Of a stretch of DNA of 64,000 nucleotides, positions 1 through 8,429 are shown piece by piece. Made by a program: the position numbers and the translations under genes. The stretch's first letter is position 1; every line of letters starts with the position of its first letter. The stretch comes from Gemmatimonadaceae bacterium (lineage in GTDB: Bacteria > Gemmatimonadota > Gemmatimonadetes > Gemmatimonadales > Gemmatimonadaceae): assembly GCA_025934775.1 (NCBI GenBank), contig JAICWO010000004.1, positions 178,724-242,723 of the forward strand, read 5' to 3'. The notes below the pieces were generated by a model, which ran no database searches, was not told the DNA's origin, and worked only from the letters and a program-made list of their open reading frames with translations.

Positions 1-773
1 GACATTCGACGGCGCTGCTGCAACTCGGGCCGCTCAACGTGCTCACCGATCCCGTGTGGAGCGAGCGCGCGTCGCCGGTGCAGTGGGCCGGCCCGAAGCG
101 GCTGATGCCGCCAGGCGTGGAGTTCGACGCGCTGCCGGACATCGACCTCGTGCTCATCTCGCACAATCACTACGATCATCTCGATGCACGCACGGTGAAG
201 CGGCTCGCGAAGCGCTTCCCCAATGCCGCGTGGCTTTGCCCCCTCGGTGTCGCCGCGTTGCTCCGCTCGTGGGGCGTGCGCGATGTCACGCAGCTCGATT
301 GGTGGCAGCAGACCGAGACCGAACGATTCGCGGCAACGTGCACGCCCGCGCAGCACTTCAGCGCCCGCGGACTACGCGATCGCAACGAGACGCTGTGGTG
401 CGGATGGACGCTGCGCACCGACGGAACGCGTCTGTTCTTCGCCGGCGATACCGCGCTCCATCCGGAGTTCGGCGCCATTGCGCAGGCGGACGGCCCGTTC
501 GATCTCGTCATCCTTCCGATTGGCGCGTACGAGCCGCGGTGGTTCATGGGCGCCGTGCACATGAATCCCGAGGATGCGATCGCGGCATACGGGGCGCTCA
601 CCCCCCCGGGCGAGCGCGCGCCGGCCTGTCTCCCGGTGCACTGGGGAACGTTCCGCTTGACCGACGAGCCGGTCGAGGAGCCGCCGGTGCGGTTCGCCCG
701 GCTCTGGCGGCAAGCCGGCTATTTAGAGAATTGTAATTTGACGCTCGTCCATGGCGAAACGCGGCGATTCTGA
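1..773 (+). CDS. Metallo-beta-lactamase-fold hydrolase, NAPE-PLD/UlaG-like (5' end cut)
   Basis: The frame is open to the left window edge (it reads HSTALLQLGPLN before the first in-window start-like codon at 39), so the N-terminus is missing. HNHYDHLD at about nt 159-182 is the HxHxDH metal-binding motif. FAGDTALHP near nt 436-462 and the late His in LPVHWGTF near nt 634-657 are further expected metal-site positions. The opening HSTALLQ...LTDP pattern is typical of the N-acylphosphatidylethanolamine phospholipase D/ULaG-like branch of two-metal hydrolases. No signal peptide can be judged. It converges with the ATP-grasp gene, 9 bp away. The fold is secure; the substrate is not known. The last codons (YLENCNL) form one of the AT-rich patches described under findings. 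Confidence 0.9.
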   Translation, partial: HSTALLQLGPLNVLTDPVWSERASPVQWAGPKRLMPPGVEFDALPDIDLVLISHNHYDHLDARTVKRLAKRFPNAAWLCPLGVAALLRSWGVRDVTQLDWWQQTETERFAATCTPAQHFSARGLRDRNETLWCGWTLRTDGTRLFFAGDTALHPEFGAIAQADGPFDLVILPIGAYEPRWFMGAVHMNPEDAIAAYGALTPPGERAPACLPVHWGTFRLTDEPVEEPPVRFARLWRQAGYLENCNLTLVHGETRRF

Positions 774-782
774 GCCGAGGGC

Positions 783-1649
783 TCAGAGCCGCGCGAGGAT
801 CGCGTTGGCGAGCGCGCGCGGCGCCTCGGGCGCCAGCCGAAACATGAGATTCGGCTCGATCAGCTCGAGCTCCATGAGCAAGAGCGCGTTTCCGCGCGCG
901 ATGCCGTCCACTCGGGCGTAGAGCGGCACTTCGTCGAGCGCGCGCAGGACGCGCTCCGCTTGCGACACGAGCGACGTCGATGGGACGTACGCCTCCGCCG
1001 TTCCGCCGTGCTCATGCTGCACACGGAACTCGCCGGGGCGTGGACGCTTGAGCGCGGCGTGGCTGAACGCGCCGTCGATGAACACGAACGAGAGCTCGCC
1101 GTCGCGCGGTACCTCGTCGGCGAACGGCTGGAGCAGCACATCGCCCATCGAGACGACGCGCGAGACGATATCGCGCGCGCGTGCGTCGAGCGGCGCGTGC
1201 AGGGCGTGCGTCTCGTAGCCGCTCGCGGAGACCGCGGGTTTGATCACGAACCGCGACCAATCTTCGGCGGCGATCGTGCGCTCGACGTCCTCGACGCGGC
1301 CGCGGGGCACGAGCATGGTCGGGATCACCGCGACACCGCGCGCCGACAGATCGATCAGATAACGCTTATTAGCATTCCAGCGCACGAGCGCCGGCGAGTT
1401 GAGCACGCGAACGTGCTTCGCCTCGAGCTCGTCGAGCCAGCCTCGGAATTCGTCGATCCGGCGATGATAGTCCCAACACGAGCGAATGACCACGGCGTCG
1501 TAGCTGCTCCAATCCACGTCGGCGCTCGACCACACGGCGGGGCGCACCGACGCGCCGAGCGCCTCGAGCGCCGGGATGAGCAGCGGCTCGTCCATGGCGA
1601 GCGTTGGCGCGCGCTCGTACGTCGCGAGCGCGATGCGGGCGCCGCTCAC
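783..1649 (-). CDS. ATP-grasp domain protein (COG0189/DcsG-like)
   Basis: A 288-residue protein of the ATP-grasp ligase superfamily, which couples a carboxylate to an amine through an acyl-phosphate. Visible landmarks are the N-terminal VVIRSCWDYH segment, NANKRYLIDL (nucleotide-side Lys), FVIKPAVSASGYET (second Lys plus flexible loop) and the C-terminal acidic ELELIEPNL metal site. This pattern resembles O-ureido-serine cyclo-ligase DcsG and many uncharacterised relatives. A much longer open frame exists, but the real start is taken as the GTG at 1647-1649. It overlaps the TGA of the upstream peptidase gene as GTGA, and the Arg-rich translation before it is a shadow of that peptidase. The two genes are therefore probably translationally coupled. 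The substrate is unknown. Confidence 0.85.
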   Translation of the reverse strand: MSGARIALATYERAPTLAMDEPLLIPALEALGASVRPAVWSSADVDWSSYDAVVIRSCWDYHRRIDEFRGWLDELEAKHVRVLNSPALVRWNANKRYLIDLSARGVAVIPTMLVPRGRVEDVERTIAAEDWSRFVIKPAVSASGYETHALHAPLDARARDIVSRVVSMGDVLLQPFADEVPRDGELSFVFIDGAFSHAALKRPRPGEFRVQHEHGGTAEAYVPSTSLVSQAERVLRALDEVPLYARVDGIARGNALLLMELELIEPNLMFRLAPEAPRALANAILARL

Positions 1650-2836
1650 TGCCGGCAGGGCACGTGCGGGTTCGTCGGCTTGGGCGCGTCGAGGCGTGGC
1701 GCATGGCCGGCGTCGGCGATGAACAGCGCCGCGTCGAAGACCATCTTCGTGAGCCGCGCGTAGTCCGGGTAGTCGATGTACTGCGCCTCGTCGGTCACCT
1801 GGTGATAGTCCATGTGCTCGCCGCGAGAGAGCGAGACGCTCGGGGTGCCGTACCGCGCGTAGCTGTAGTGGTCCGCGCGGCAGTAGTACTGCTCCGGATG
1901 GCCGGGCGCGTCGTACTCGTAGTTGAACACGAATGGCAGCGGCTCCTTCGCGTTCACCGCCTCGAACCAGTCGCCGAGCTCGTTCGAGAGCCGGCGCAGT
2001 CCCACCACCTCGAGATAGGTCGGGCCGCCGCCCTCGATGTCGCGCGCCGATCCGCGGCCGATCATGTCCACATCGATCTCGGCGACGATCGAATCGATGG
2101 GAATGGTGGGATGATCGGTGAACCACGACGATCCGACGAGGCCTTCTTCTTCCGCCGTGTGCGACACGAAGAGAATCGAACGCCGCGGCTTTGCATTGCC
2201 CTTCGCGAACGCTTCGGCGATCTCGATCAGCGCGATGGTGCCGCTGCCATCGTCGTCGGCGCCGTTGTAGATCGAGTCGAGCCGCGGCGGGTGAACTCTG
2301 CGCAAGCTGTCGAGAATCTGGCGGACACGTCGTGCTTCGTCGGGCGTGGGGTCGCGCACGGGACTGTCGGCGCCCTGCGGACGCACGACCGTATTGAACG
2401 CGCGCAGCGAATCGTGATCGACGCCGAAGCGTGAAAAGCCGATGTGATCGTTGTGCGCCGTGATCGAGACGTATTCACCGCGGAGGGCCGGATCCGTGCC
2501 GGGGAAAATCGCGATCACGTTGCGCGCCGCGGCATGCTCGGTGGTGTTGCGCGGCCGGACGTTCGGCACCACCTGGAAGAAGGTGCCCTTCTCTCCCCCG
2601 GGCAGCAGCCCGAGTCGCGCGAATTGATTCGCGATGTAGTCGGTGGCTTGCTGATCCCAGATCGAACCCGCGGCGCGTCCCATCATCGAGTCGGCCGCGA
2701 ACGCGGTCAATCGCAGTCGCAGGTCCGCGGGCGTGATGGCCGCTGTGGTGCCGACGGGCGCGAGCACTGCCGTTCTCGCACAGGCCATGACGGCGCTTGC
2801 GGCGAGGAGCAGGATCGTGGATCGCGTGTGAGGCAT
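1646..2836 (-). CDS. M28-family zinc aminopeptidase, exported lipoprotein
   Basis: A 396-residue M28 metallopeptidase. The start chosen is the ATG at 2834-2836, because it begins a signal peptide with a Cys near residue 19 (SAVMACA), suggesting lipidation. A longer frame upstream lacks such features. Candidate zinc ligands follow the family order: AHND (His128), GADDDGSGT (Asp194-196), HTAEEEG (Glu229-231), DVDMIGR (Asp257) and ADHYSYA (His323). The PA-like insert is short. It is expected to cleave N-terminal residues from peptides in the periplasm or at the outer membrane. Its stop overlaps the GTG of the ATP-grasp gene, so the two form one transcription unit. A divergent exported protein starts 109 bp away. 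Confidence 0.9.
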   Translation of the reverse strand: MPHTRSTILLLAASAVMACARTAVLAPVGTTAAITPADLRLRLTAFAADSMMGRAAGSIWDQQATDYIANQFARLGLLPGGEKGTFFQVVPNVRPRNTTEHAAARNVIAIFPGTDPALRGEYVSITAHNDHIGFSRFGVDHDSLRAFNTVVRPQGADSPVRDPTPDEARRVRQILDSLRRVHPPRLDSIYNGADDDGSGTIALIEIAEAFAKGNAKPRRSILFVSHTAEEEGLVGSSWFTDHPTIPIDSIVAEIDVDMIGRGSARDIEGGGPTYLEVVGLRRLSNELGDWFEAVNAKEPLPFVFNYEYDAPGHPEQYYCRADHYSYARYGTPSVSLSRGEHMDYHQVTDEAQYIDYPDYARLTKMVFDAALFIADAGHAPRLDAPKPTNPHVPCRQ

Positions 2837-2945
2837 CTCGCTTCTCGTCCGGTGAGGTCGCAAGATCATGGCGACGCGCTCGGTTCGGCAAGCGGCGCGG
2901 TGACCGCGACGGTGGCACCACGGTTTGGCGAGTGGAGGTTCACTC

Positions 2946-3362
2946 ATGCAAGACAATCGCGTGATTCGTTTGCTGCCGCTCCTCGCGTTCTCGGTCATGG
3001 CGTTCACGTGCCCGGGCGACATTCCCGATCGCGTGCCGGACGGCAATTGGGGCGGGCAGCACATGGGCATGGTCGTGACCGACACTGGCGCCAAACTCGA
3101 TTACGATTGTGCCTCCGGCGCGATCACGCAGCCGCTCCTGCTCGACGGGTCGGGGCACTTCACGTGGACCGGCGTGCACCACATCGAGCACGGCGGCCCG
3201 ATCTTCGAGGGAGAGCAGCCGAACACGCACGCGGCAAAGTTCACCGGCGACGCGAGCTCCAGTCGCATCACCATTACCGTCACGCTCACGGACACCACGT
3301 ATCCGTCGCAGACGTACTCGTTGACGCGCGGCGCCAGCCCACAGGTGTTCAAGTGCTTGTGA
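2946..3362 (+). CDS. Small exported protein of unknown function
   Basis: 138 residues starting at the ATG at 2946, chosen because GGAGG lies 8 nt upstream and an apolar leader (IRLLPLLAFSVMAFTC) follows immediately. The Cys at the end of the leader could be a lipobox Cys but lacks the usual Ala/Gly at -1. The mature part is short and beta-rich looking (NWGGQHMGMVVTDTGAKLDYDCASGAI), with two further Cys at the middle and the C-terminus that could form a disulfide. I do not recognise the family. It is divergent from the M28 peptidase and precedes the repeat protein gene on the same strand. Confidence 0.7.
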   Translation: MQDNRVIRLLPLLAFSVMAFTCPGDIPDRVPDGNWGGQHMGMVVTDTGAKLDYDCASGAITQPLLLDGSGHFTWTGVHHIEHGGPIFEGEQPNTHAAKFTGDASSSRITITVTLTDTTYPSQTYSLTRGASPQVFKCL

Positions 3363-3450
3363 GCCGGCCCTGACCGGATCGGGGGCGTGACGGCCGAAAC
3401 CCGACCCGGGTCCTGCCGTATTGCTTCCCGGACCCAGTCAGAGGCTTCGC

Positions 3451-4377
3451 ATGCGCCGCTCTCTCCCAAACCTCGCCGTCGCCGCGCTGTTGGCGGCTCC
3501 CCTGGCCGCCGCGACGGCTGGCGCGCAGGTGATCGATCTCACCTCGCACGACAACGGCGTCGCGATCGGCGACAAACCGCGGGTGAACGGGCTTCGTATC
3601 AATTTTCGAGATAGACATCTCGAAGAAGTGAACGGCGTCAACGTGACGATCTGGACGCCGTACGATCCGGTGCGCGGCCGAGTCAACGGGCTCGCGCTCG
3701 GGCTCCCGGCCACGGGGGCGGCGGAGATCAGAGGCATTGGCGTCGGCCTCGTCGGACTCGGCACGAGCCGCGACTTCACGGGCATCGGCATCGGCGGCGT
3801 CGGTGTCGGCACCGGTGGTGAGGCGCACGGCATCTTCGTCGGCGGCGTTGGCATCGGCGCGGGCGGCGATCTCACCGGGATCAGCGTCGCGAGCGTCGGC
3901 GTGGGCGGCGGCGGCTCGCTGCGCGGCATTCAGATCGGCGGCATTGGTGTCGGCGGCGGCGGTTCGGTAACGGGGCTGAGCCTCGGCGGAATCGGTGTTG
4001 GGGCCGGCGGTGACGTGACGGGAGTCACGATCGGCGGCGTGGGTGTGGGCTCCGGCGGGATGGTGCGCGGACTCGGCATCGGCGGCATCGGCGTAGGCGC
4101 ACCCCGCATTCGCGGCGTCGTGATCGGCGGCGTCGGGTCCGGCGGCAACGACGTCCGCGCGATCGCGCTCTCCGGCCTCTACTTCCGCATCGGCGACGGC
4201 GGCCGATTCGACGGCGGCTCGGTCGCGGCGATCAATCGCGTCGGCGGCTCGCAGCACGGCCTCACGATCGGGCTGTTCAACTACGCCCGCGATCTACACG
4301 GCGCCCAGGTCGGGCTGATCAACGTGTCCGACAACGGCGGCAGCCGGCGCGTGCTGCCGTTGTTGAGCATTCGATAA
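3451..4377 (+). CDS. Exported Gly-rich protein with 16-residue tandem repeats
   Basis: 308 residues. The ATG at 3451 is chosen for its signal peptide (basic start, AALLAAPLAAATAGAQ). Residues 95-237 are about eight tandem repeats of near 16 residues with consensus [ILV]x[IV]GG[IV]GVGxGGxxxG, e.g. LSLGGIGVGAGGDVTG. The C-terminal 70 residues continue the periodicity less regularly (GLFNYARDLHGAQVGLINV). This matches the look of the LA_2272-type surface repeat proteins and would form a thin beta-solenoid or hairpin stack on the surface or in the outer membrane. The function is unknown. It converges with the kinase gene, 21 bp away. Confidence 0.8.
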   Translation: MRRSLPNLAVAALLAAPLAAATAGAQVIDLTSHDNGVAIGDKPRVNGLRINFRDRHLEEVNGVNVTIWTPYDPVRGRVNGLALGLPATGAAEIRGIGVGLVGLGTSRDFTGIGIGGVGVGTGGEAHGIFVGGVGIGAGGDLTGISVASVGVGGGGSLRGIQIGGIGVGGGGSVTGLSLGGIGVGAGGDVTGVTIGGVGVGSGGMVRGLGIGGIGVGAPRIRGVVIGGVGSGGNDVRAIALSGLYFRIGDGGRFDGGSVAAINRVGGSQHGLTIGLFNYARDLHGAQVGLINVSDNGGSRRVLPLLSIR

Positions 4378-4397
4378 AGCGCTGTCGCGAACGCGCG

Positions 4398-6110
4398 CTA
4401 CGGCGCCCTTGGCACGCCGGGCGGCACACGCGGCGGCACCGGCCCGATTGGCGCGTTCGCCAGCCGCTCCAGCTCGTTCACCGTCGTGAGCAGCCGGGTG
4501 TCGAGATCCGCGAGCACCGCGCTCTTGGGCACGCGCCGCGCGCCGAACGAGCGGTAGCCGTACCGCGTCGGCCTCGCCGGCGCAAAGGTCTGGATGAGCA
4601 GCATCGCCGAGTCGCGCGGAAAAAGCTGCAGCCGAATCGAGACGACGAGCTCGGCATTCAGCGCCTTTGCCACGTCCGTGGCGCTGCGCGACATCGTGAG
4701 CGCCTCGCTCACAGAATCCTGATTCACGATCGCGAATTGCTTCCTCGTCCGAAGCATCCGCCGCAAGCTGTCGGCGACCGCGCGGCCGAGCAGCTCCGAT
4801 TCCGGCCAGGTGGACGACGGCTCCGGCTCGATGATCACGAGGCGCTCGGGTGCGCTGCTCGCGGCGGCCGCGACGCCCGAATTCGCCGCGATCACCGAAT
4901 CGATCAGCTTGCGCTGTGTCTCCTCCGCGAGCTTCGCTTTGGCCACCGAGTCGCGAATCTTCGACGCCTCGAGCTTCTTTCGCACCGCTTCGGCGATCGC
5001 GAGCGAATCCTGATGAGAGATCATCGGTATCGCGGCGGCCGGCGGGGCGAGCCAGGCTTCGGCCGCGCTGCGTTTGACGACGCTCTCGGGCTTCGACTGC
5101 AGCCGAGCCGCCGGTAGTGGCGGCGGGACGGGTATGTCGGCCTTTCGTTGCCGTGAGACGGCGTAGCCGACACTCGCAACGGCCGCGAACAGGATCGCAA
5201 CGGCGGCGGCGCCCATCCAGCCTCGAGAGCGCCTCGGCGTCACACCGGCCGGCGGCGTGAAATCGAGCGGCATCGTCATCGCGTCGATTTCGTGCAGGAT
5301 CTCGTTCGCCGTCGCGGGGCGCGCCGCGGGGTCCTTCGCCAGGCAGCGCATGATGAGATCGGAGAGCGGCCGGGGAATCGACGGCGCGAGATCGTGCAGC
5401 GGTGTGGGATCGCGCGTGAGCTGCGCCGCGAGCGTCTCGCGTGGCGACGGGCCGGTGAATGGCGGCCCGCCCGTCGCGAGCTCGTAGGCGAGCAGCCCGA
5501 CGGCGTAGATGTCCATTCTGTGATCAGCCGCACGGTCGCCGGCAAGCTGCTCGGGCGCCATGTACGCGGGTGTGCCGATCGCGATTCCGCCGGTCGTGAT
5601 GCCGGAGATGGGCAGCGCGGCGCTGATCGCTTTGGCGACGCCAAAGTCGGCGACGAGCGCGTGCGGTCCCTGGGTGAGGATGTTCGCCGGCTTGATGTCG
5701 CGATGGATCACTCCGCGCTCATGCGCGAAGGCGAGCGCGTCGACGATGTCGTGGAGCATCCGGATGATGTCGCGCGCCGAGAACCGACGGCGCCGCTCGA
5801 GCATGGTGCGCAGCGACTCGCCCTCGATGAACGGCATCGTGTACCAGAGCAGGTCATCGCGCTCGCCCGCCGAGAGCAGGGGCACGATATGGGGATGCTG
5901 CAGCTGCGCCGCGACCTGGATCTCGCGGCGGAAGCGGTCGCGGTTGACGCCGGCCGCCAGCTCCGGTGGCAGCACCTTCACGACCACGGTCCGGCCGAGC
6001 GCGACGTCGGTGGCGACGAAGACGCGGCTCATGCCGCCGCCGGCGAGCTCGCGCTCGAGCCGGTAGGCCGAGCCGAGCGCTTCCTGGAGATGCTCCGCGA
6101 AACCTGCCAT
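4398..6110 (-). CDS. Membrane serine/threonine protein kinase
   Basis: 570 residues from the ATG at 6110. An in-frame ATG at 6149 is an alternative, and neither has a strong ribosome site. Residues about 15-275 are a Hanks-type kinase domain: Gly loop GGGMSRVF (24-31), Lys45, catalytic HRDIKPAN (136-143), DFG (155-157) and APE in MAPEQL. One transmembrane helix spans about 299-318, with no PASTA repeats. The exported part, residues about 320-570, includes a coiled/Ala-rich linker and a domain (LVIIEPEPSSTWPESELLGRAV onwards) resembling TolB/FlgO-like periplasmic domains. That arrangement suggests sensing outside and phosphorylation inside. The targets are unknown. It is divergent from the XRE gene. 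Confidence 0.92.
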   Translation of the reverse strand: MAGFAEHLQEALGSAYRLERELAGGGMSRVFVATDVALGRTVVVKVLPPELAAGVNRDRFRREIQVAAQLQHPHIVPLLSAGERDDLLWYTMPFIEGESLRTMLERRRRFSARDIIRMLHDIVDALAFAHERGVIHRDIKPANILTQGPHALVADFGVAKAISAALPISGITTGGIAIGTPAYMAPEQLAGDRAADHRMDIYAVGLLAYELATGGPPFTGPSPRETLAAQLTRDPTPLHDLAPSIPRPLSDLIMRCLAKDPAARPATANEILHEIDAMTMPLDFTPPAGVTPRRSRGWMGAAAVAILFAAVASVGYAVSRQRKADIPVPPPLPAARLQSKPESVVKRSAAEAWLAPPAAAIPMISHQDSLAIAEAVRKKLEASKIRDSVAKAKLAEETQRKLIDSVIAANSGVAAAASSAPERLVIIEPEPSSTWPESELLGRAVADSLRRMLRTRKQFAIVNQDSVSEALTMSRSATDVAKALNAELVVSIRLQLFPRDSAMLLIQTFAPARPTRYGYRSFGARRVPKSAVLADLDTRLLTTVNELERLANAPIGPVPPRVPPGVPRAP

Positions 6111-6298
6111 CAGGCGCCTGTGAGGGAACTCGAATATGGGACGCGACACATGCCTGGCACGGGCGGTGCGCCTCGTCGGTTATGATACGGGCGAGCAACG
6201 AGGAAACGCGAATTGGACACAAATGGAGACGAGCATTCGGTCACGGATGCGCGGCCTGTGAAAAAGATTTTCTGATTGCCCCTTTCGCGTTTGGGAAG

Positions 6299-6327
6299 TT
6301 GAAATAACATTAAAGCGCTTTAATGTT
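6299..6327 (+). promoter_or_regulatory. Candidate promoter with perfect 22-bp palindromic operator
   Basis: TTGAAA (6299-6304) and TAATGT (6321-6326), 16 bp apart, could be -35 and -10 boxes reading toward the XRE gene. A perfect 22-bp palindrome (6306-6327), with arms AACATTAAAGC and GCTTTAATGTT, fills the spacer and covers the -10. A dimeric HTH repressor bound there would block the promoter, so the next gene is the obvious candidate to bind it. The palindrome is read directly; the promoter boxes are inferred. Confidence 0.6.
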
Positions 6328-6365
6328 GCAGCACACACTTCCACCAATAACACTCCAGGACAACC

Positions 6366-6662
6366 GTGGCACGATCCAATGCGACCCGCCGCCCGAGAGC
6401 GGTACCCGAGTCGGTGATCCCGAAGAATGTCCTCGCCAAGGAGATCGCCAGCATTCTGGAAGATCAGAATCTGACGCAGACGGAGGCCGCGTACATCATG
6501 CGCGATGCGCCGTCCCAGATCTCTCTCGTGGTGACGGGCAAGCTCCGCGGCTTCTCAACGGAGCGTCTGCTTCGCATGCTCGCTCGCCTGGGCCGGGATA
6601 TCGACATCGTCATTCGTCCGGCAAAGGGCAAGTCGGGCAAAGTCAGCGTCGTCCGCAAGTAA
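6366..6662 (+). CDS. XRE/HigA-like small DNA-binding protein (orphan antitoxin type)
   Basis: 98 residues starting with GTG at 6366, preceded by CCAGGA. Residues about 22-75 form a Cro/C1-type helix-turn-helix of the HTH_37 (MqsA/HigA-like) kind: LAKEIASILEDQNLTQTEAAYIM, then SQISLVVTGKLRGFSTERLLRML. It ends in a basic tail (KGKSGKVSVVRK). Such proteins are usually the antitoxin of a RelE/HigB-type pair and autoregulate through palindromes. No toxin gene lies on either side, since the neighbours are a kinase and a diguanylate cyclase, so this is an orphan regulator or a remnant of a toxin-antitoxin pair. The palindrome 40 bp upstream is its likely operator. Confidence 0.85.
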   Translation: MARSNATRRPRAVPESVIPKNVLAKEIASILEDQNLTQTEAAYIMRDAPSQISLVVTGKLRGFSTERLLRMLARLGRDIDIVIRPAKGKSGKVSVVRK

Positions 6663-6697
6663 GTTTTCGTAACACGCGGTTCGACGGATTCGACACG

Positions 6698-6749
6698 CGG
6701 CGCGCGCCACCACGCGCGCCGCTGCCGAAGGCTCCCCTGCGCGGGGAGT
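6698..6749. repeat. Two GC-rich hairpins between convergent genes
   Basis: A perfect 10-bp stem with 6-nt loop (6698-6723, arms GCGGCGCGCG and CGCGCGCCGC) is followed by a 6-bp stem (6733-6749, CTCCCC/GGGGAG). They sit between the stop codons of the XRE gene and the diguanylate cyclase gene. They have no T-tract, so they are at most a bidirectional roadblock-type terminator. Confidence 0.5.
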
Positions 6750-6766
6750 TGGGCGCGCGCGGCGAG

Positions 6767-7969
6767 TCACACCGCCGCCGCGACGTCCTCCTTCCAGACA
6801 CACACGCGATCGCGGCCGCCGCGCTTCGCGGCGTAGAGCGCGTTGTCTGCCCGCTCCTTCAGATTCGCGCCCGCGTGATCGGCGGCGCTCGTGCTCGCCG
6901 ACACCACGCCCGCGCTCACCGTGACGTGCAGCCGCTTGCCGTTCACGAGAAAGAGATGCGTGCGCACGGTCTCGCAGACGCGCATCGCCGCGCGATATGC
7001 GCCCGCGGAGTCGGTGTCCGGTAACAGAATCGAGAATTCTTCGCCCCCGGTGCGCGCGACCATGTCGCCCGCCCGCGCGGTCTGCACGAGGAGCGCGCCG
7101 AACTCGCGGAGGATGACGTCGCCCGCGATGTGGCCGTAGGTGTCGTTGATCGCCTTGAAGTGGTCCAGGTCGAGCGCGAGCAGCGACAGATCGCTGCGGG
7201 CACGCGTGGACCGCGCCAGCTCCCGCGCCAACGCCTGATCGAGACCGCGGCGATTGAGGCAGCCGGTGAGCGGGTCGGTGAGCACCATGCTCGCCAACTG
7301 CAGCCGCACGCGATTGTACGCGCGCCCCACGCGCGTGATCGCGTCGGGATTGGTATCGGCCTTCACGTCGTACGCTTTCGCGAAGTCGCCTTCCTCGGCG
7401 CTCTCGAACAGGTCCACGATGTGCGCGAGCCGGCGCTGGAAGCTGCCGTACTGATTGATGAAGACCACCGCGCAGATCGTGAACAGCCCCACGGACCAGA
7501 GCGCGTCCGGCCAGTCCATGGCCATGCCGCGCGCGATCATGACCTTGGTCGTGAGGAGATAGCCGGCGATCGTCGCCAGCAGCGCGAAGATCGCGTGCTG
7601 CCGGCCGAAGTACGACTCGGTCAGGTGCAGGACGAAGAAGGCGAGTATGAGAATTCTATCATACTGCGCCGCCGGCGACGACGCGATCGTCGACGCGAAG
7701 ATGAACACGAGGTCGGCGAGCACCGTGGCGACGATCATCGGATCGCCCGCCGTCCCGGTGCGGTGGATGCGCAGGCCGAGGAGGCCCACGATCGCCATGT
7801 ACCCGGCCACGAGGCCGAGCAGCGCCGGGCCGCTGCCGCGCAGAATCCCCAGTTGCTGCAGCACGAACGCCGCGCCGCCGGCGACGAACGCCACGAGAAT
7901 GCGGACGCGCCCCTGCCAAAGGAGCACTTCCGCGTTGCCGCGTGCTGGAGAGTGGAGGTCTGGGGTCAC
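6767..7969 (-). CDS. Membrane diguanylate cyclase (GGDEF)
   Basis: About 400 residues from the GTG at 7969; an in-frame ATG at 8047 would add 26 residues. The GTG is preferred because an AT-rich stretch at 8030-8046 could hold the promoter. Six or so hydrophobic segments fill residues 20-175. A HAMP-like linker follows, then a GGDEF domain from about 228. The active site is GGEEF (308-312), and an intact product-inhibition site RxxD (RAGD, 299-302) lies five residues before it. It should make cyclic di-GMP from two GTP and be feedback inhibited. There is no EAL domain. The input signal is presumably sensed in the membrane part. An AT-rich codon patch lies at 7645-7664. Confidence 0.92.
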   Translation of the reverse strand: MTPDLHSPARGNAEVLLWQGRVRILVAFVAGGAAFVLQQLGILRGSGPALLGLVAGYMAIVGLLGLRIHRTGTAGDPMIVATVLADLVFIFASTIASSPAAQYDRILILAFFVLHLTESYFGRQHAIFALLATIAGYLLTTKVMIARGMAMDWPDALWSVGLFTICAVVFINQYGSFQRRLAHIVDLFESAEEGDFAKAYDVKADTNPDAITRVGRAYNRVRLQLASMVLTDPLTGCLNRRGLDQALARELARSTRARSDLSLLALDLDHFKAINDTYGHIAGDVILREFGALLVQTARAGDMVARTGGEEFSILLPDTDSAGAYRAAMRVCETVRTHLFLVNGKRLHVTVSAGVVSASTSAADHAGANLKERADNALYAAKRGGRDRVCVWKEDVAAAV

Positions 7970-8202
7970 GTGAGATCGAGGGAGATGCGCCGCCACGTCA
8001 TCGTTCCGGAGCGCCCTCGACCATATGGTAATATTCGGGCCGCGCATCGGCCAGACGGACGGCCGATTTAAGTGCCGCCTCGGCCGGCGCTTACTCCCGC
8101 ACGGCCGGACCGCGAACCGCGACGCCCTGTGGCGAGATGCAACTTCCGTCGTCGTTTGCCAGAGGCACAATGACCGCCTCGCATCTCTGTCCGGACAACG
8201 GC

Positions 8203-8364
8203 ATGAAGAAACTCCTCGGCTTCATTGGCGCCACGATCGGCGGATCGATCGGATGGTGGCTCGGCAACTTCGTCGGTTTCATGACCGCATTCATGCTCAG
8301 CACGATCGGATCCGGCGTCGGGATCTACGCCGCGATCCGAATCGCGCAGGAGTATGAGATGTAG
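8203..8364 (+). CDS. Small glycine-zipper membrane protein
   Basis: 53 residues from the ATG at 8203 (KKLLGFIGATIGGSIGWWLG...). Earlier in-frame starts at 8137 and 8170 exist, but the MKK start followed directly by a hydrophobic segment is the typical form. Two transmembrane helices with G-x-x-x-G spacing (GATIGGSIGWWLG and STIGSGVGIYAAI) and a short charged tail (RIAQEYEM) are visible. Similar tiny proteins are common hypotheticals. The function is unknown. Confidence 0.6.
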   Translation: MKKLLGFIGATIGGSIGWWLGNFVGFMTAFMLSTIGSGVGIYAAIRIAQEYEM

Positions 8365-8429
8365 AGAGCGGGGACCTTAGACCGTGGACCGTAGTCCGTA
8401 GTTTCCACGGTCCACGGTCCACGCTCTAG
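8362..8429. repeat. Palindromic intergenic element at a convergent junction
   Basis: Arms built of repeated ACCGTGGACC / GGTCCACGGT units, closed by TAGAG...CTCTA at the base, cover almost the whole gap and overlap both stop codons. It would fold into one long imperfect hairpin in either transcript. No T-tract is present. It probably acts as a shared terminator or is a REP-like repeat. Confidence 0.5.

Noticed and set aside
960-1763. Long plus-strand frame of 267 codons
   Set aside because: It is antisense to the ATP-grasp gene, is Arg/Glu rich without a recognisable fold, and follows the GC-skewed third positions of the real gene.
1650-2126. N-terminal extension of the ATP-grasp gene
   Set aside because: The region is antisense-free but lies inside the M28 peptidase gene on the same strand in another frame. 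Its translation is Arg-rich, and the GTGA overlap gives a better start.
3349-4257. Minus-strand frame of 302 codons with Asp/Ala repeats
   Set aside because: The repeats mirror the Gly-rich repeats of the exported protein on the plus strand. There is no ribosome site and the composition is typical of a shadow frame.
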